Source of the DNA: Halioxenophilus aromaticivorans
GTDB lineage: Bacteria; Pseudomonadota; Gammaproteobacteria; Pseudomonadales; Cellvibrionaceae
Assembly (NCBI RefSeq): GCF_042850945.1
Contig: NZ_AP031496.1
Span: 4,402,001-4,466,000 of the forward strand
DNA length: 64,000 bases
Direction: 5' to 3'
Below are positions 8,801 to 17,291 of this stretch, piece after piece. The notes under the pieces were generated by a model that did no database searches, was not told where the DNA came from, and saw only the letters and a list, made by a program, of their open reading frames with translations. Position 1 is the first letter of the stretch, and every line of letters begins with the position of its first letter. Both the position numbers and the translations under genes were made by a program.

Positions 8801-10745
8801 CATCGTTATAGTGGTAGGTAGCCAGGGTTTTTCCTTGCCCCGCCGCTGAATACCACTGTATTTTTTCTATACGAGGCCCGTTATACGCCAGTTGCCAACG
8901 GGCACCTTGATCGGAAACTACCTGCTGCAATTGGCAGTTGGCGTTGTAGACTAAATCTACGCCATTACCCATGCCGTCCTGAACTCGGGTTGGGTAAATA
9001 CGATTACCATCGGCCAGTATGAATTGCTTTACTAAACGGCCGTCGTCTTCTAATAGCGTGTAGCTGTCACGTTTATTGCGAATTAAGGTGAGTTTTTCAG
9101 TTTTATTGGTGGTAGAAGCACCAACGGCAAGCCGAGCAAAAGGTACAATGCGAGCTTCATTGGTGTGCAACGCCACACCAAAATTGGTGCGCACTAATTT
9201 TTCCGCAAATGGGTGCGTCCAACCGTGGCCCATACCACAATCGATGGTATTACTGCTTTTGTATTTTCTAAGCCAGGGAATTGAAAACACCCCGGAGATG
9301 GTAAAATCGGTTAAGCCAAGAATTTCTTCACCGGTTACCAAGCTGATGGGCTCACCGCCGGTGCAGGTTTGCGAATCTTTTCGGCAGGCCTCGCCATTTT
9401 GGTTCGTGGCCGAGCTGTGATTGTCAGTGTCTTGCGCATTTTCGTCGTTGGCACCATCATCCTTGCCCGAATGTTGGCTATCTCGCCGATTTTCAACATT
9501 GGCTTCGGGGGGGACGTCTAATTTGGACTGCGATCCACCACCGCCTTTTGTTGCCAACTTAGAATCCATAAGATGTGCTAAATCCGCCAACAGTGTCATG
9601 GCTTTTTCGCTAAACGGGCCAAACCGAGCTTTGGCTAGCTTGCTAGCTTTACTGCCGGCTTGCATTGCCCTTTTAGCCACCACGGCTGTGCCCATGGTGC
9701 ACAGCCCCAACAGAACATCAATACCGATTTCAAACACTAATGTGGAGATGACCTTTAAGCCGGTGAGGCGGCTGTCGGTGTATTTTCGGCTTTGAGCTAG
9801 GCTATCGATGTAATCGTATAATAGTTCTCGGGTCAGGTGATCGCTCATTAAAAGTCGAAATAGCCGCTCCCCTTCCTTAAGCTTTTCAACCACTTTGCGA
9901 GCAATATTTTTAGCCGCTGTAGCCACGGCATTGGCACTGGCGTTAACCGCATTGATATACCCCACGCCCAGGGATTCTAGCTCGTCCAACAGTGCCTTCT
10001 TGTTCCCCTTTAGAGCGTCCAGTACCGCGGATTCCATGCGGTTTTGAAACTCTACCAAGCCACTCAAGCCGGCTTTAACGGTTTGCACTGCAGCGGTGGC
10101 GGCATCGCATGCGAACTCTACCACGAACATCGCGGCATCTTTTAGCCCTACTATGGCACCCCATGCAGCATCTCCGACTACGGCAACCGTCTCGGACCAC
10201 TCCGCGTACTCGCGGTCGAAATAGGACAAATTAAAGTGTACGGCGTCCGCGGCAATTTTATCGCGCCAGCGAAATTGAATTTCTTGGCCAAGGCTTTCGC
10301 TGAGTTGTAACCGTTTTTTCGCAATTGGTTCGTCCATGGCTGCCACAGGCAAGCTAGAGGAAGAATAAAAACGATCTTCAGGCTCTGCCAAACGATTAAT
10401 ATACTGCTCGCCCAGCTTATAGACTTGCAGCCGCTGGCTTAATACCAACTCTTCGAAATGATCCCAAATGGAGAAGGGGTTCCAGTAGTCATTGGGCTGA
10501 CCATGGTAAAAACTGAGGACTTTCTTGATACTGCCCAGGCCGAGGTCATCTTGAAACTCGCTCAGCTCGCCGCTGGTTCTGATTAAATCTCCAGCGAAGC
10601 CCTCTCGCTTCAACAGTAACCAAGTGGAAGGTACAAAACTTTCGCGGGCAAACATCCATACGCTGCCGGCCGCTCGAATGGCAATTAATTGGTGTTGTTG
10701 CTGGTGCGGTATTGCCACCAATTTTGATGGATCAAATTCCCACAT
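5799..10745 (-). CDS. rhs: full-length Rhs effector with ADP-ribosyltransferase-like tip
   Basis: A 1648-residue polymorphic effector closing the minus-strand T6SS operon. Residues 1 to about 400 form an N-terminal region with alanine-rich helices and hydrophobic stretches, followed by a Gly/Asp/Asn-rich hinge. An Rhs entry domain starts at GEPISLVTGEEILGLTDF, then many YD-repeats that would form the cocoon, ending RFTQQDPIGLLGG and PNPISWIDPYGL, the usual self-cleavage region. The last 138 residues are the toxin: VYRG (Arg about 1554), TSWTTD (Ser about 1594) and ESEVL (Glu 1633/1635) fit the R-S-E signature of ADP-ribosyltransferases. No PAAR domain is visible, so how it attaches to the spike is open. 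Confidence 0.85.
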   Translation of the reverse strand: MWEFDPSKLVAIPHQQQHQLIAIRAAGSVWMFARESFVPSTWLLLKREGFAGDLIRTSGELSEFQDDLGLGSIKKVLSFYHGQPNDYWNPFSIWDHFEELVLSQRLQVYKLGEQYINRLAEPEDRFYSSSSLPVAAMDEPIAKKRLQLSESLGQEIQFRWRDKIAADAVHFNLSYFDREYAEWSETVAVVGDAAWGAIVGLKDAAMFVVEFACDAATAAVQTVKAGLSGLVEFQNRMESAVLDALKGNKKALLDELESLGVGYINAVNASANAVATAAKNIARKVVEKLKEGERLFRLLMSDHLTRELLYDYIDSLAQSRKYTDSRLTGLKVISTLVFEIGIDVLLGLCTMGTAVVAKRAMQAGSKASKLAKARFGPFSEKAMTLLADLAHLMDSKLATKGGGGSQSKLDVPPEANVENRRDSQHSGKDDGANDENAQDTDNHSSATNQNGEACRKDSQTCTGGEPISLVTGEEILGLTDFTISGVFSIPWLRKYKSSNTIDCGMGHGWTHPFAEKLVRTNFGVALHTNEARIVPFARLAVGASTTNKTEKLTLIRNKRDSYTLLEDDGRLVKQFILADGNRIYPTRVQDGMGNGVDLVYNANCQLQQVVSDQGARWQLAYNGPRIEKIQWYSAAGQGKTLATYHYNDDNDLVAAYDAQGNAERYQYSNHVIQKRTLKSGYSFHFKWTQNSNRGRCIRNWGDSIDGQPTYDYRFRWLTENKAVEITDTRGGIEYYQFNDAGQPLVHRDQEGGETRYRYDLWGNITQITDSLGRAQSFEYDTQQRLVKTVGRDGEIVRFRRDAQGNVLETTDQLGQPWRKTYTANGLLASQTNPAGECFQYAYNALGLPRSITNPLGQTWHYLWDNQGLLTAIRNPLGQHTRYKRNSEGLVEAVIQADKSRTSYRYDETGRCTQVTTADGASQAYRYNSLGLLTEHTGTDGNVTQYCYNGLSQVVKRVDSLGHTLAYQYDGERNLIGLTNQNGEQYQLKYDLNERLIEEIGFDGRTQRYQYSRAGELAASEETCPVTGQCLQRLSYLRNNRGQLLEQWLEVDNGKATKRKLKQFYYDKSGRLTAANNPAQTLSWAYDAVGRPTQVSQGGQSIYHQYDALGRRIASKLPDGNRVAYQYSDAGLLSEVSLDGHLVAGIDRDELGRETNRLHGNQLKTEQGYDPQGRLQRQKLLKLTSTGEHGSTVNERRYGYNTAGQLSQIDDLRRGTSHYHYDSVDRLVQVTGPQPETFVHDPAGNLLGSAEPNTNTSQQVTGNRVNFYGDSHYEYDQRGNRVCERRGKGGKLVTHYQYDCLNQLIQVDNGEATTRYEYDALGRRVSKTTTIDDSTTHTEFLWNDDVLLSERCIADQEAGEDGQGGRGQQERHEKPDFSPGKEPSPADKTYLFEPGTFKPLAFVEQGKIYHYHLDHLGTPQEISNAQGKLVWSANYKAYGSLALADNPQVENNLRFQGQYFDEETGLHYNRFRYYDPEVGRFTQQDPIGLLGGINNYQYAPNPISWIDPYGLSSKDCPDRNKKIPENYDPLTDTHIGPHGFRSPDGNQEELVIVYRGVHPNHPDYVNAIEGNAVPWGGHRDVELHNLGDNQSDFTSWTTDRSIAERFAKSEPESIILEQQVKRKDLIWSPDNFVESEVLRLGPVTGAKVR

Positions 10746-10801
10746 CGAGCGTAATCCTCTTCCTTAAAGATTGACTAAAGTTAAAAATTGACTAAAGACT
10801 T

Positions 10802-11527
10802 TTAGAGATTAACTAAAATACTACTCAAGTTGTCTGGGGCTCCGGCATCCAATGCACCCGAGAGAAAATCAATATTTATTTGATCGATATTGGCAACTGC
10901 CACACGTTGCGATAAAGCACGATGATCAAAGACTTTTGTTAGACCATCAGAGCAAAGTAAAAATCGATCGCCTTCATAAATGTAACCACTGATACCATCG
11001 TATAGCAGTTGATCTTCTATACCAATGGCGTGTGTTAGAGCCTGGCCCGCTGGATCGTTTAGAATTTGGTATTCACTAAATGATCCTTCATCAATCATCG
11101 CCTGGGCACGAGTATGATCGCGGGTTATTAGCGTTAATTTTTCATCTCTGTATAAATAACAGCGACTGTCACCCGACCAGAAACAATGATACCGGTCGGC
11201 TTCTAAAATTAATGCGACCAAGGTTGTACCAATAATGCGATCAACACCACCTTTTAAAGACTCCGCCAAAATTTCTTGATTTGCCGCTTTTAAAGCATCC
11301 GGAAATTGACGGACTAAATCAGCACCTTTAACTTTTTTTGCCAATTGATATATATGGCTAATAACACAATGACTGGCGTAATCTCCGGCGTCGTGGCCAC
11401 CCATACCATCGGCTACGGCCCATATGCCCGATTTAGGCAGCGCCAACAACGCATCTTCATTGCGCTTACGCACACACCCGGTGTGGGTGAAACTACTGGT
11501 CTCTATATTTCCGGTGACAATGGCCAT
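10802..11527 (-). CDS. pppA: T6SS PP2C-type protein phosphatase
   Basis: A 241-residue PP2C-family Ser/Thr phosphatase, the counterpart of the kinase at 21283. Metal-binding motifs are all present: RNED near residue 23, VADGMGGHDAG at 38-48, SGDSRCYLY, CSDGLTKVFD and GAPDNLSS. In the Pseudomonas H1-T6SS, PppA removes phosphate from Fha and switches the system off. It lies 51 bp after tagF and before rhs, in the usual order for threonine-phosphorylation-controlled T6SS clusters. Cytoplasmic. Confidence 0.9.
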   Translation of the reverse strand: MAIVTGNIETSSFTHTGCVRKRNEDALLALPKSGIWAVADGMGGHDAGDYASHCVISHIYQLAKKVKGADLVRQFPDALKAANQEILAESLKGGVDRIIGTTLVALILEADRYHCFWSGDSRCYLYRDEKLTLITRDHTRAQAMIDEGSFSEYQILNDPAGQALTHAIGIEDQLLYDGISGYIYEGDRFLLCSDGLTKVFDHRALSQRVAVANIDQINIDFLSGALDAGAPDNLSSILVNL

Positions 11528-11578
11528 GTTAATTACTACTGTGCCCTAACGTAAATTCGTATTCGGCCAGTATCGCTC

Positions 11579-12301
11579 TTATCGCACGACTTGGGAGTGA
11601 TTCCATCCCCATTTCTGCCACTGGCCATCGATCATGGCGGAGAATTGACCACTATCTGGCATGCCAGAACACGTCAACAAACACGGCAGCACTGCATCCG
11701 AGCCTTCCGTCCACCACAAGCTGTAATTGCCCAGCATACGCTCAGCGTTGTAATGGAGCAATTGTAAGGCATGGGGGACCGGATCATCGGTGGGTGTTTG
11801 ATCAAATGCCATGTTCTGGGTTCTGGCCATAAAAGATAACTCAGTTGCCATGGCTGGCCAGGGTTGTGCAGCCGGCACCGGTAGCTGCTCAAAAAACTCT
11901 ATAAACCGGCTATAGGCCAATTCGTCTTCTAACGCGAGTAGCGCGGTTTTTTCGGCTTCTTGATACCATCTGCCACCCTCTAAATACGCCTGCCAGGGTA
12001 CGTGATCTCCTATGTGGGCTATTGTTAACGGGAAATATCGGCCCACCTCATCGACACTAGGAATCACAACGCCAACCACGGCTTGCTGATGTACTACATC
12101 AGGCATGGCGGCAAAACGCCAAATTGGCGCATTGAGGTAATATTCTTGCCACTGCTCCGCCAGCTGCTCTTGACTGATACTTAAGCAGCTTTGCAACCAG
12201 GCGTGCCAATACTCGGTATAGGTTGTAGGCAAAAAGTGGCTGATAAAATCGCTCTGCATTGGCAGTTTACCAAATATGCCGCAGGTATCTTGCTGGGCCA
12301 T
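11579..12301 (-). CDS. tagF: TagF, T6SS post-translational repressor
   Basis: A 240-residue TagF/ImpM protein, starting with the family signature CGIFGKLPMQSDFISHFLP. TagF restrains T6SS assembly independently of the threonine phosphorylation cascade, by interacting with Fha in characterised systems. Its ATG overlaps the tssM stop (TAATG), so it is coupled to tssM. Presence beside pppA, fha and the kinase indicates both control layers are retained. Confidence 0.88.
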   Translation of the reverse strand: MAQQDTCGIFGKLPMQSDFISHFLPTTYTEYWHAWLQSCLSISQEQLAEQWQEYYLNAPIWRFAAMPDVVHQQAVVGVVIPSVDEVGRYFPLTIAHIGDHVPWQAYLEGGRWYQEAEKTALLALEDELAYSRFIEFFEQLPVPAAQPWPAMATELSFMARTQNMAFDQTPTDDPVPHALQLLHYNAERMLGNYSLWWTEGSDAVLPCLLTCSGMPDSGQFSAMIDGQWQKWGWNHSQVVR

Positions 12302-15300
12302 TACAACCGCTCCGGCAAACTTAATTCGCTCATTAATGCTGGGTCGAACGGATGCACCCGGGTTGATGGGTGTAGCTCTTGTGTGGTTTCAATTCCATTA
12401 ACGGCAAAGGTAAGCATTACTGTGCCCGGCTCTGCCCCGGCATCGAAACTGGCGTATTGATCCAATAGCCGAAACCAACCCCAGTCTCCATCACCACGCA
12501 CACTGATGGGGGTACCACGGCTCACTAAACTAAAACTCAGTTGATTGTCCGAAGGATCTTCACCGGGCCATTGGAAGCTTTGGCTTTTGGGTGGGCCGTG
12601 ATGGTAATTTAAATTGGCACCGCTGATGTCCAAGGATAAATTGCTGGCTATTCTGTCCAAGGTGTGAGGCTTAAGCGAAAAAGCAACATTGAGATTTTCA
12701 CTACCGGCGAAAAACGCTTGACGTACGGAGTCTGCGCGCTGGAAAAACTCCAACACTTTTGCGCTCATGCCCGTGGGCTTCCTCCAACGCCAGGGCTGGC
12801 TGCGGGTATCGACGTAGGGCGCCAAATATTGCTTAAAGTAAGAATCTAACACACCACCTGGGCCAAAAAATGCCACAAAGTCTGTTAATTTAATGTCTTC
12901 TTGGCTGGTTTTATCGAGCGGGTATCGGCCCTGTAGATGTTGCTCGTAAAACGCCAGTACGTCACTTTGCCAAGAAGTATTAATATGGCTTTGCGTAGCC
13001 ACCTGAGCAACTTTTTGGGTATTTTTTCCAAGGCTTTGGAACCAACCCTGCAATTGAGGTGGCGCCTCATCTACCGATATTTGTAATTGCATTAAGGCCT
13101 GCTTTTGCGTACCACCACTGGTACTGGCAAACGCGGCTTGGCCTAGGTCTTCGGCGTAGAGCAATTTTTGCAGATAATTATTTAGGCCGTAAATCGCCTC
13201 CTGTAAGCTTAGCAAAGCGGCACTGCCGTCTTCGGCGGTGTAACTGTTTAGCTCAGAAAAATACCGATCTATGTCTTGGCCAGGTAGTTTTGCTTTTTTG
13301 GCAATTAATTCTGTAGGCACTAAGCGCTCTAAACGACTCTTTTGACTACTAGCGACGTTTTCGGCAACCCGCCCCAGTGCCTGCACCGTTTCTTTATCCA
13401 CTCCAGGTGCCTCGGCTAGTGCGGTATGCTTTCGAATCGCCTTAAGTAACATGATTAACGGTTCATCGGCACTGGCCAACAGGCGCACCACGGTTTTGCC
13501 CCGCGTAACAGTGCCAAACGGCAGCAGTGATAAATCGTTTAAAAAATAATCCCAGCGTGTTTGGTACTCATATAGATACTGTTGATACACACTGCTTTTA
13601 ATTTCTTCTAAATCGGTATCGGAAATGGATTTAGCCAAGGTATCACCGTAAATCCATTGTTCGTCGGCGAGCTTCTTAGCTAAGTTAACACTGGCCACAT
13701 TAAACCCAGCGTGGAAGCCTTCGTAGGTAAAAAATGCTGGCACTCCCTGCGACAAAGGTAAGCCACTGCGCCGAGTGAACAATTGCTTGGCCCGCTTGCC
13801 CAACACCCCTTGTACATTGAACTGCTCTGGATGATTGGCTAGGTGATCGTTTTTGATCCGTCGATAGGCGCGCATATCCAGCGGCGTAGCCACCAAGGCT
13901 TCCCGGGCAGTGGCCACCGCATGCTCATCAAAATCCGTCGGTAGCGCGCCCTGCTCTAGCGCGGTAATTAGATGCTCACCTAATTGGTCTCGTAGGGCTT
14001 GGTGATGCTCGCCGGGCAGACTCCTTTGCCACAGCACCTGGGCCCAGGCAAGAAGGCTATCTTGCTCCAAATGCTCTGGTTGATACAGCATTAAGTAAAA
14101 CTTAAGCGCCTCATACAAGCGCTCATCGTCGTCAAACGACTCGGCGATCTGTTCTAAAAGCAGCCGACTAAAATCGTCCATAAAAAAGGCTGATAGCCCT
14201 TCGACGTAGGTCGTCTGGGCCTGAGCGCCAATCTTATCGCCTTGATAAAGACCAAAACCCTGCGGCCAAGTGTACAGGCTGTCTTTTTCCTCAAACCCTG
14301 TGGGTAAATGCTTGAGCAGGTTCAACCCCTCGTTTAGAACCGACCAACTATGGGGTTTATCGAGCCCACCGTTGGTAGACTCGTAATAAAGATCTATGGC
14401 TTGGTCGGACTGATCCAAGTACTGCTCGTTGAGATTTTTGCTATTGGTCCAAGCAAACAAGCCGCCGGCAAACCCACCCAAACTTGCCAACAGCAACGCC
14501 GAATAAGCGACCCTGAAACGCTGCGTGACTCGCTGGTTAACCGTTGCAACGTTAGACTCGGCAAAAATAAAATTTTTTAAAAGATTCTGCACAAAGTACG
14601 GCTTTGTATCTTGCCCTGTATGGTCCACCGGTGGTGCCATCAGCTCTACGGGCGCCAAACTGGTTACCCATTGCGATACCGTATCTGTTTGGGTACCACT
14701 GATAAAAAACACGCCCCGTAGCAGCAGTGGCGATTCGAATTGATTGGTGGAGAATATCGAGCTGACATATTCCTGCAGCAATCCCCGTAAGGCTTGCATT
14801 TGCCGTGGAAATTCACTTACCAAGCAGCGCTTTTGCTGGCTCGTTTCTCTATTAAGGCGATGATTGACTTGGCCATATAACTGCGCCACAAGCTGACTAA
14901 ATTCTTGCTCAAACCACGCATCAATATCTGTACTGGGCCGAGCCGGCGCGGAAAACCCCCAAATCTGCGATCGATCTTGTTTTTCCATATCGCTGAAAAA
15001 ACTGCCAAACCCAGCCACTTTGTCCATTTTGCTAAACAGGACATACACCGGCAACTGCATCTGCAAATGGTTATTCAGCTCCTGTATGCGCTGTTTAATG
15101 GCGGTGATTTGTAGGCTTTTTTGCGTTGCAGTTTTAGCCAGAACATCCTGCACGCTAATGGTAACGATGATGCCATTTAGCGGCCGCTTTGGCCGGGCTT
15201 TTTTTATTCGGCTGAGAAACCCTAACCAAGCTGACGATTCTACCTGCGCCGGGTTATCTTGAGTGGTATATCGCCCTGCTGTATCAATTAAGATAGCTTC

Positions 15301-15828
15301 ATCAGTAAACCACCAATCACAATAGCGTGTGCCGCCTTCACCTTTGATAGGCTCATTGCCAATGGCATCGCTCAGCGGAAACTGCAGCCCGGAATTTTGA
15401 ATGGCGGTGGTTTTGCCAGAGCCAGGGGCACCGATGATGATATACCAAGGTAACTTGTACAACTTGCCCTCGCGCTCAAAGGCGGAGCCTTTCAGCAACG
15501 CTAAGCTGTCTTGGAGGCGCTGATGTAACATCTGCTCATCCGGGTTAACCTTAGAGCGGGTCTCTGGTTGTGCGGCCGCGTCTGCCTGTAGCCCCTCGGT
15601 AAGCGCCTGACTGGCCTTGGTATCCTGCTGACGCAATCGTAGATTATTTAACCCCCAACACAGCAACGCCACCATTATTAGTAGTAATCGCGACTGGGCA
15701 GAGGCGAGAAGCACCTTATCGGCAATAGCCACCAATGGTCCTACAAACCAAATGACCAAAGACAACAAAACCAAGGCCAACAGCGACAGCAGCCATGGTT
15801 TTCTTAGGGCTTTGAATATTTTACCCAT
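12301..15828 (-). CDS. tssM: TssM (IcmF), inner-membrane T6SS core protein
   Basis: A 1175-residue IcmF-family protein. Two N-terminal membrane segments (about residues 12-36 and 46-62), a cytoplasmic NTPase domain with Walker A GAPGSGKT at 133-140 and a Walker B-like LIDTAGRYT, a third membrane segment near 440-460 (LLLASLGGFAGGLFAWT), then a large periplasmic region that would contact TssJ. With TssL and TssJ it forms the trans-envelope complex. Length and domain order are normal for the family. It starts 2 nt downstream of the tssL stop. Confidence 0.95.
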   Translation of the reverse strand: MGKIFKALRKPWLLSLLALVLLSLVIWFVGPLVAIADKVLLASAQSRLLLIMVALLCWGLNNLRLRQQDTKASQALTEGLQADAAAQPETRSKVNPDEQMLHQRLQDSLALLKGSAFEREGKLYKLPWYIIIGAPGSGKTTAIQNSGLQFPLSDAIGNEPIKGEGGTRYCDWWFTDEAILIDTAGRYTTQDNPAQVESSAWLGFLSRIKKARPKRPLNGIIVTISVQDVLAKTATQKSLQITAIKQRIQELNNHLQMQLPVYVLFSKMDKVAGFGSFFSDMEKQDRSQIWGFSAPARPSTDIDAWFEQEFSQLVAQLYGQVNHRLNRETSQQKRCLVSEFPRQMQALRGLLQEYVSSIFSTNQFESPLLLRGVFFISGTQTDTVSQWVTSLAPVELMAPPVDHTGQDTKPYFVQNLLKNFIFAESNVATVNQRVTQRFRVAYSALLLASLGGFAGGLFAWTNSKNLNEQYLDQSDQAIDLYYESTNGGLDKPHSWSVLNEGLNLLKHLPTGFEEKDSLYTWPQGFGLYQGDKIGAQAQTTYVEGLSAFFMDDFSRLLLEQIAESFDDDERLYEALKFYLMLYQPEHLEQDSLLAWAQVLWQRSLPGEHHQALRDQLGEHLITALEQGALPTDFDEHAVATAREALVATPLDMRAYRRIKNDHLANHPEQFNVQGVLGKRAKQLFTRRSGLPLSQGVPAFFTYEGFHAGFNVASVNLAKKLADEQWIYGDTLAKSISDTDLEEIKSSVYQQYLYEYQTRWDYFLNDLSLLPFGTVTRGKTVVRLLASADEPLIMLLKAIRKHTALAEAPGVDKETVQALGRVAENVASSQKSRLERLVPTELIAKKAKLPGQDIDRYFSELNSYTAEDGSAALLSLQEAIYGLNNYLQKLLYAEDLGQAAFASTSGGTQKQALMQLQISVDEAPPQLQGWFQSLGKNTQKVAQVATQSHINTSWQSDVLAFYEQHLQGRYPLDKTSQEDIKLTDFVAFFGPGGVLDSYFKQYLAPYVDTRSQPWRWRKPTGMSAKVLEFFQRADSVRQAFFAGSENLNVAFSLKPHTLDRIASNLSLDISGANLNYHHGPPKSQSFQWPGEDPSDNQLSFSLVSRGTPISVRGDGDWGWFRLLDQYASFDAGAEPGTVMLTFAVNGIETTQELHPSTRVHPFDPALMSELSLPERL

Positions 15829-15830
15829 CC

Positions 15831-17258
15831 TTAAGACTCTTCCTTGATTGCAGACTGAGCAGCACCACGAGTGTGATAGATAGTGATGACCACACGGCGA
15901 TTGGCAGCCCTACCTGCGGCGCTATCGTTGCTAGCCATGGGCTGCTCGGCACCCTTTCCTTGTGGGATAATTCGCGACGGCAACTGGGCTGCCGCCGACA
16001 TATGCTTAACTACGGAGCTGGCTCTGGCCAGCGAAAGATGCCAATTCGACGGAAAGGCAGCGGTTCGAATCGCTCGGTTATCGGTGTGCCCTGAAACGGT
16101 TATCCGTCCTGGGATAGACTCCAAAGACTTGGCGATTTTATCCAATATCGGAAAAACAGCGTCGTTAATCTCGGCGCTGCCAGAGGAGAACATGCCATTG
16201 TTGGGCAGTGTTATGTCGGTGTGGGATGCGTAGTCGTTTATATGCACCGCCTCACGCTGTATTTCGTCAGCCAGCAAATCACGAAGTGCCAAAACATAGC
16301 CAGGGGTGTTGAGCGATGCCATAGCCGATTCCGACGACGCCGGAACAATGTCAGCTAATTTTTGCCGGGTGATATCGGATTGCTGGTTAAGCGTCATTGA
16401 CCAATAGCTGTAACAGCCGAACGCAATTAATATAAGTACCGCGGAAAATATCCAATAGGGTAAAAACGAGTGCAGCCGCCCGCCAAAACCAACAATCGGT
16501 TCATGTTTAGTGGATAGGTCAAATGTGAGTTCTTCGCGGCTGCGGTGCAATAATTCGTACAATTGTGAACGGTATTGCTCCGCCTTAATGCCGCCATTGG
16601 ATTCCACGCGCAATTTACCCATAAACCCCAAAGATAGCGCCAGGTAAAGAAGCTCAAGGATTTCTTGATTGCGAGATGCGGCTCCGCAGGCATGCTCAAG
16701 AATGTCGTATACTCGCTCACCACCGTACGTTTCGTTATGAAAGATACTGAGCATAGGTCGCTGGCTCCAATTGCTAGATTCACCCCAAGCGGTATTGAGC
16801 ACCGCCTCATCGACAAGCGCACTAAGAATATAGCTAGCATCGATTCGCTTTTGAGAATCCTCACAAATCGAGAGCGCTTTCTGCTCAAAGTTATGGATTT
16901 GGGATTTACACAGGCCGTGCAATTGGCCAACGTTGATATTACCCGTGATCTGGCGTAGCTGAGAAACCACCGCTAACACATCACTTGCAGCGGAGACCAA
17001 ATCACTGCAACTGGCTCGGGGGTATGATTTAAGCCCCTTAATCGCCACGGAGCCCTTGGTTTGGCGTTTTGGTCGCGGCGTAACCAGGGTTTCATTACCG
17101 CCGCTATTAGCTGCAGCGCCCTGTACCAGAGGAGACTCGCCCTCAGGTAGCTTTCTGCGAGGCGTAATGATGGTATGGTCGGCCAAAGACTGGCTGCTCT
17201 GGCGCTGTTGTTTGCGCCCCGGACGCGGTTTTATAACCGTATGATCCATTTCATTCAT
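15831..17258 (-). CDS. tssL: TssL with C-terminal OmpA-like peptidoglycan-binding domain
   Basis: A 475-residue DotU/TssL protein. The N-terminus carries three similar short motifs (TVIKPRPGRK, TIITPRRK, TLVTPRPKR), a Thr-rich pattern that could be substrate for the Thr kinase (inference). A cytoplasmic helical TssL domain follows, then one membrane segment (YWIFSAVLILIAFGCYSYW), then a periplasmic OmpA domain with VSGHTDNRAI and LSLARASSVVKHM that anchors the complex to peptidoglycan. This is the evolved form of TssL. It lies between tssK and tssM as usual. Confidence 0.93.
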   Translation of the reverse strand: MNEMDHTVIKPRPGRKQQRQSSQSLADHTIITPRRKLPEGESPLVQGAAANSGGNETLVTPRPKRQTKGSVAIKGLKSYPRASCSDLVSAASDVLAVVSQLRQITGNINVGQLHGLCKSQIHNFEQKALSICEDSQKRIDASYILSALVDEAVLNTAWGESSNWSQRPMLSIFHNETYGGERVYDILEHACGAASRNQEILELLYLALSLGFMGKLRVESNGGIKAEQYRSQLYELLHRSREELTFDLSTKHEPIVGFGGRLHSFLPYWIFSAVLILIAFGCYSYWSMTLNQQSDITRQKLADIVPASSESAMASLNTPGYVLALRDLLADEIQREAVHINDYASHTDITLPNNGMFSSGSAEINDAVFPILDKIAKSLESIPGRITVSGHTDNRAIRTAAFPSNWHLSLARASSVVKHMSAAAQLPSRIIPQGKGAEQPMASNDSAAGRAANRRVVITIYHTRGAAQSAIKEES

Positions 17259-17291
17259 GGCAGATACCCAACAGCCCCAAGCGCCATCGAC

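Noticed and set aside
8317..9795. Several plus-strand open frames inside the Rhs gene
   Set aside because: Shadows of the repetitive Rhs coding sequence on the other strand.
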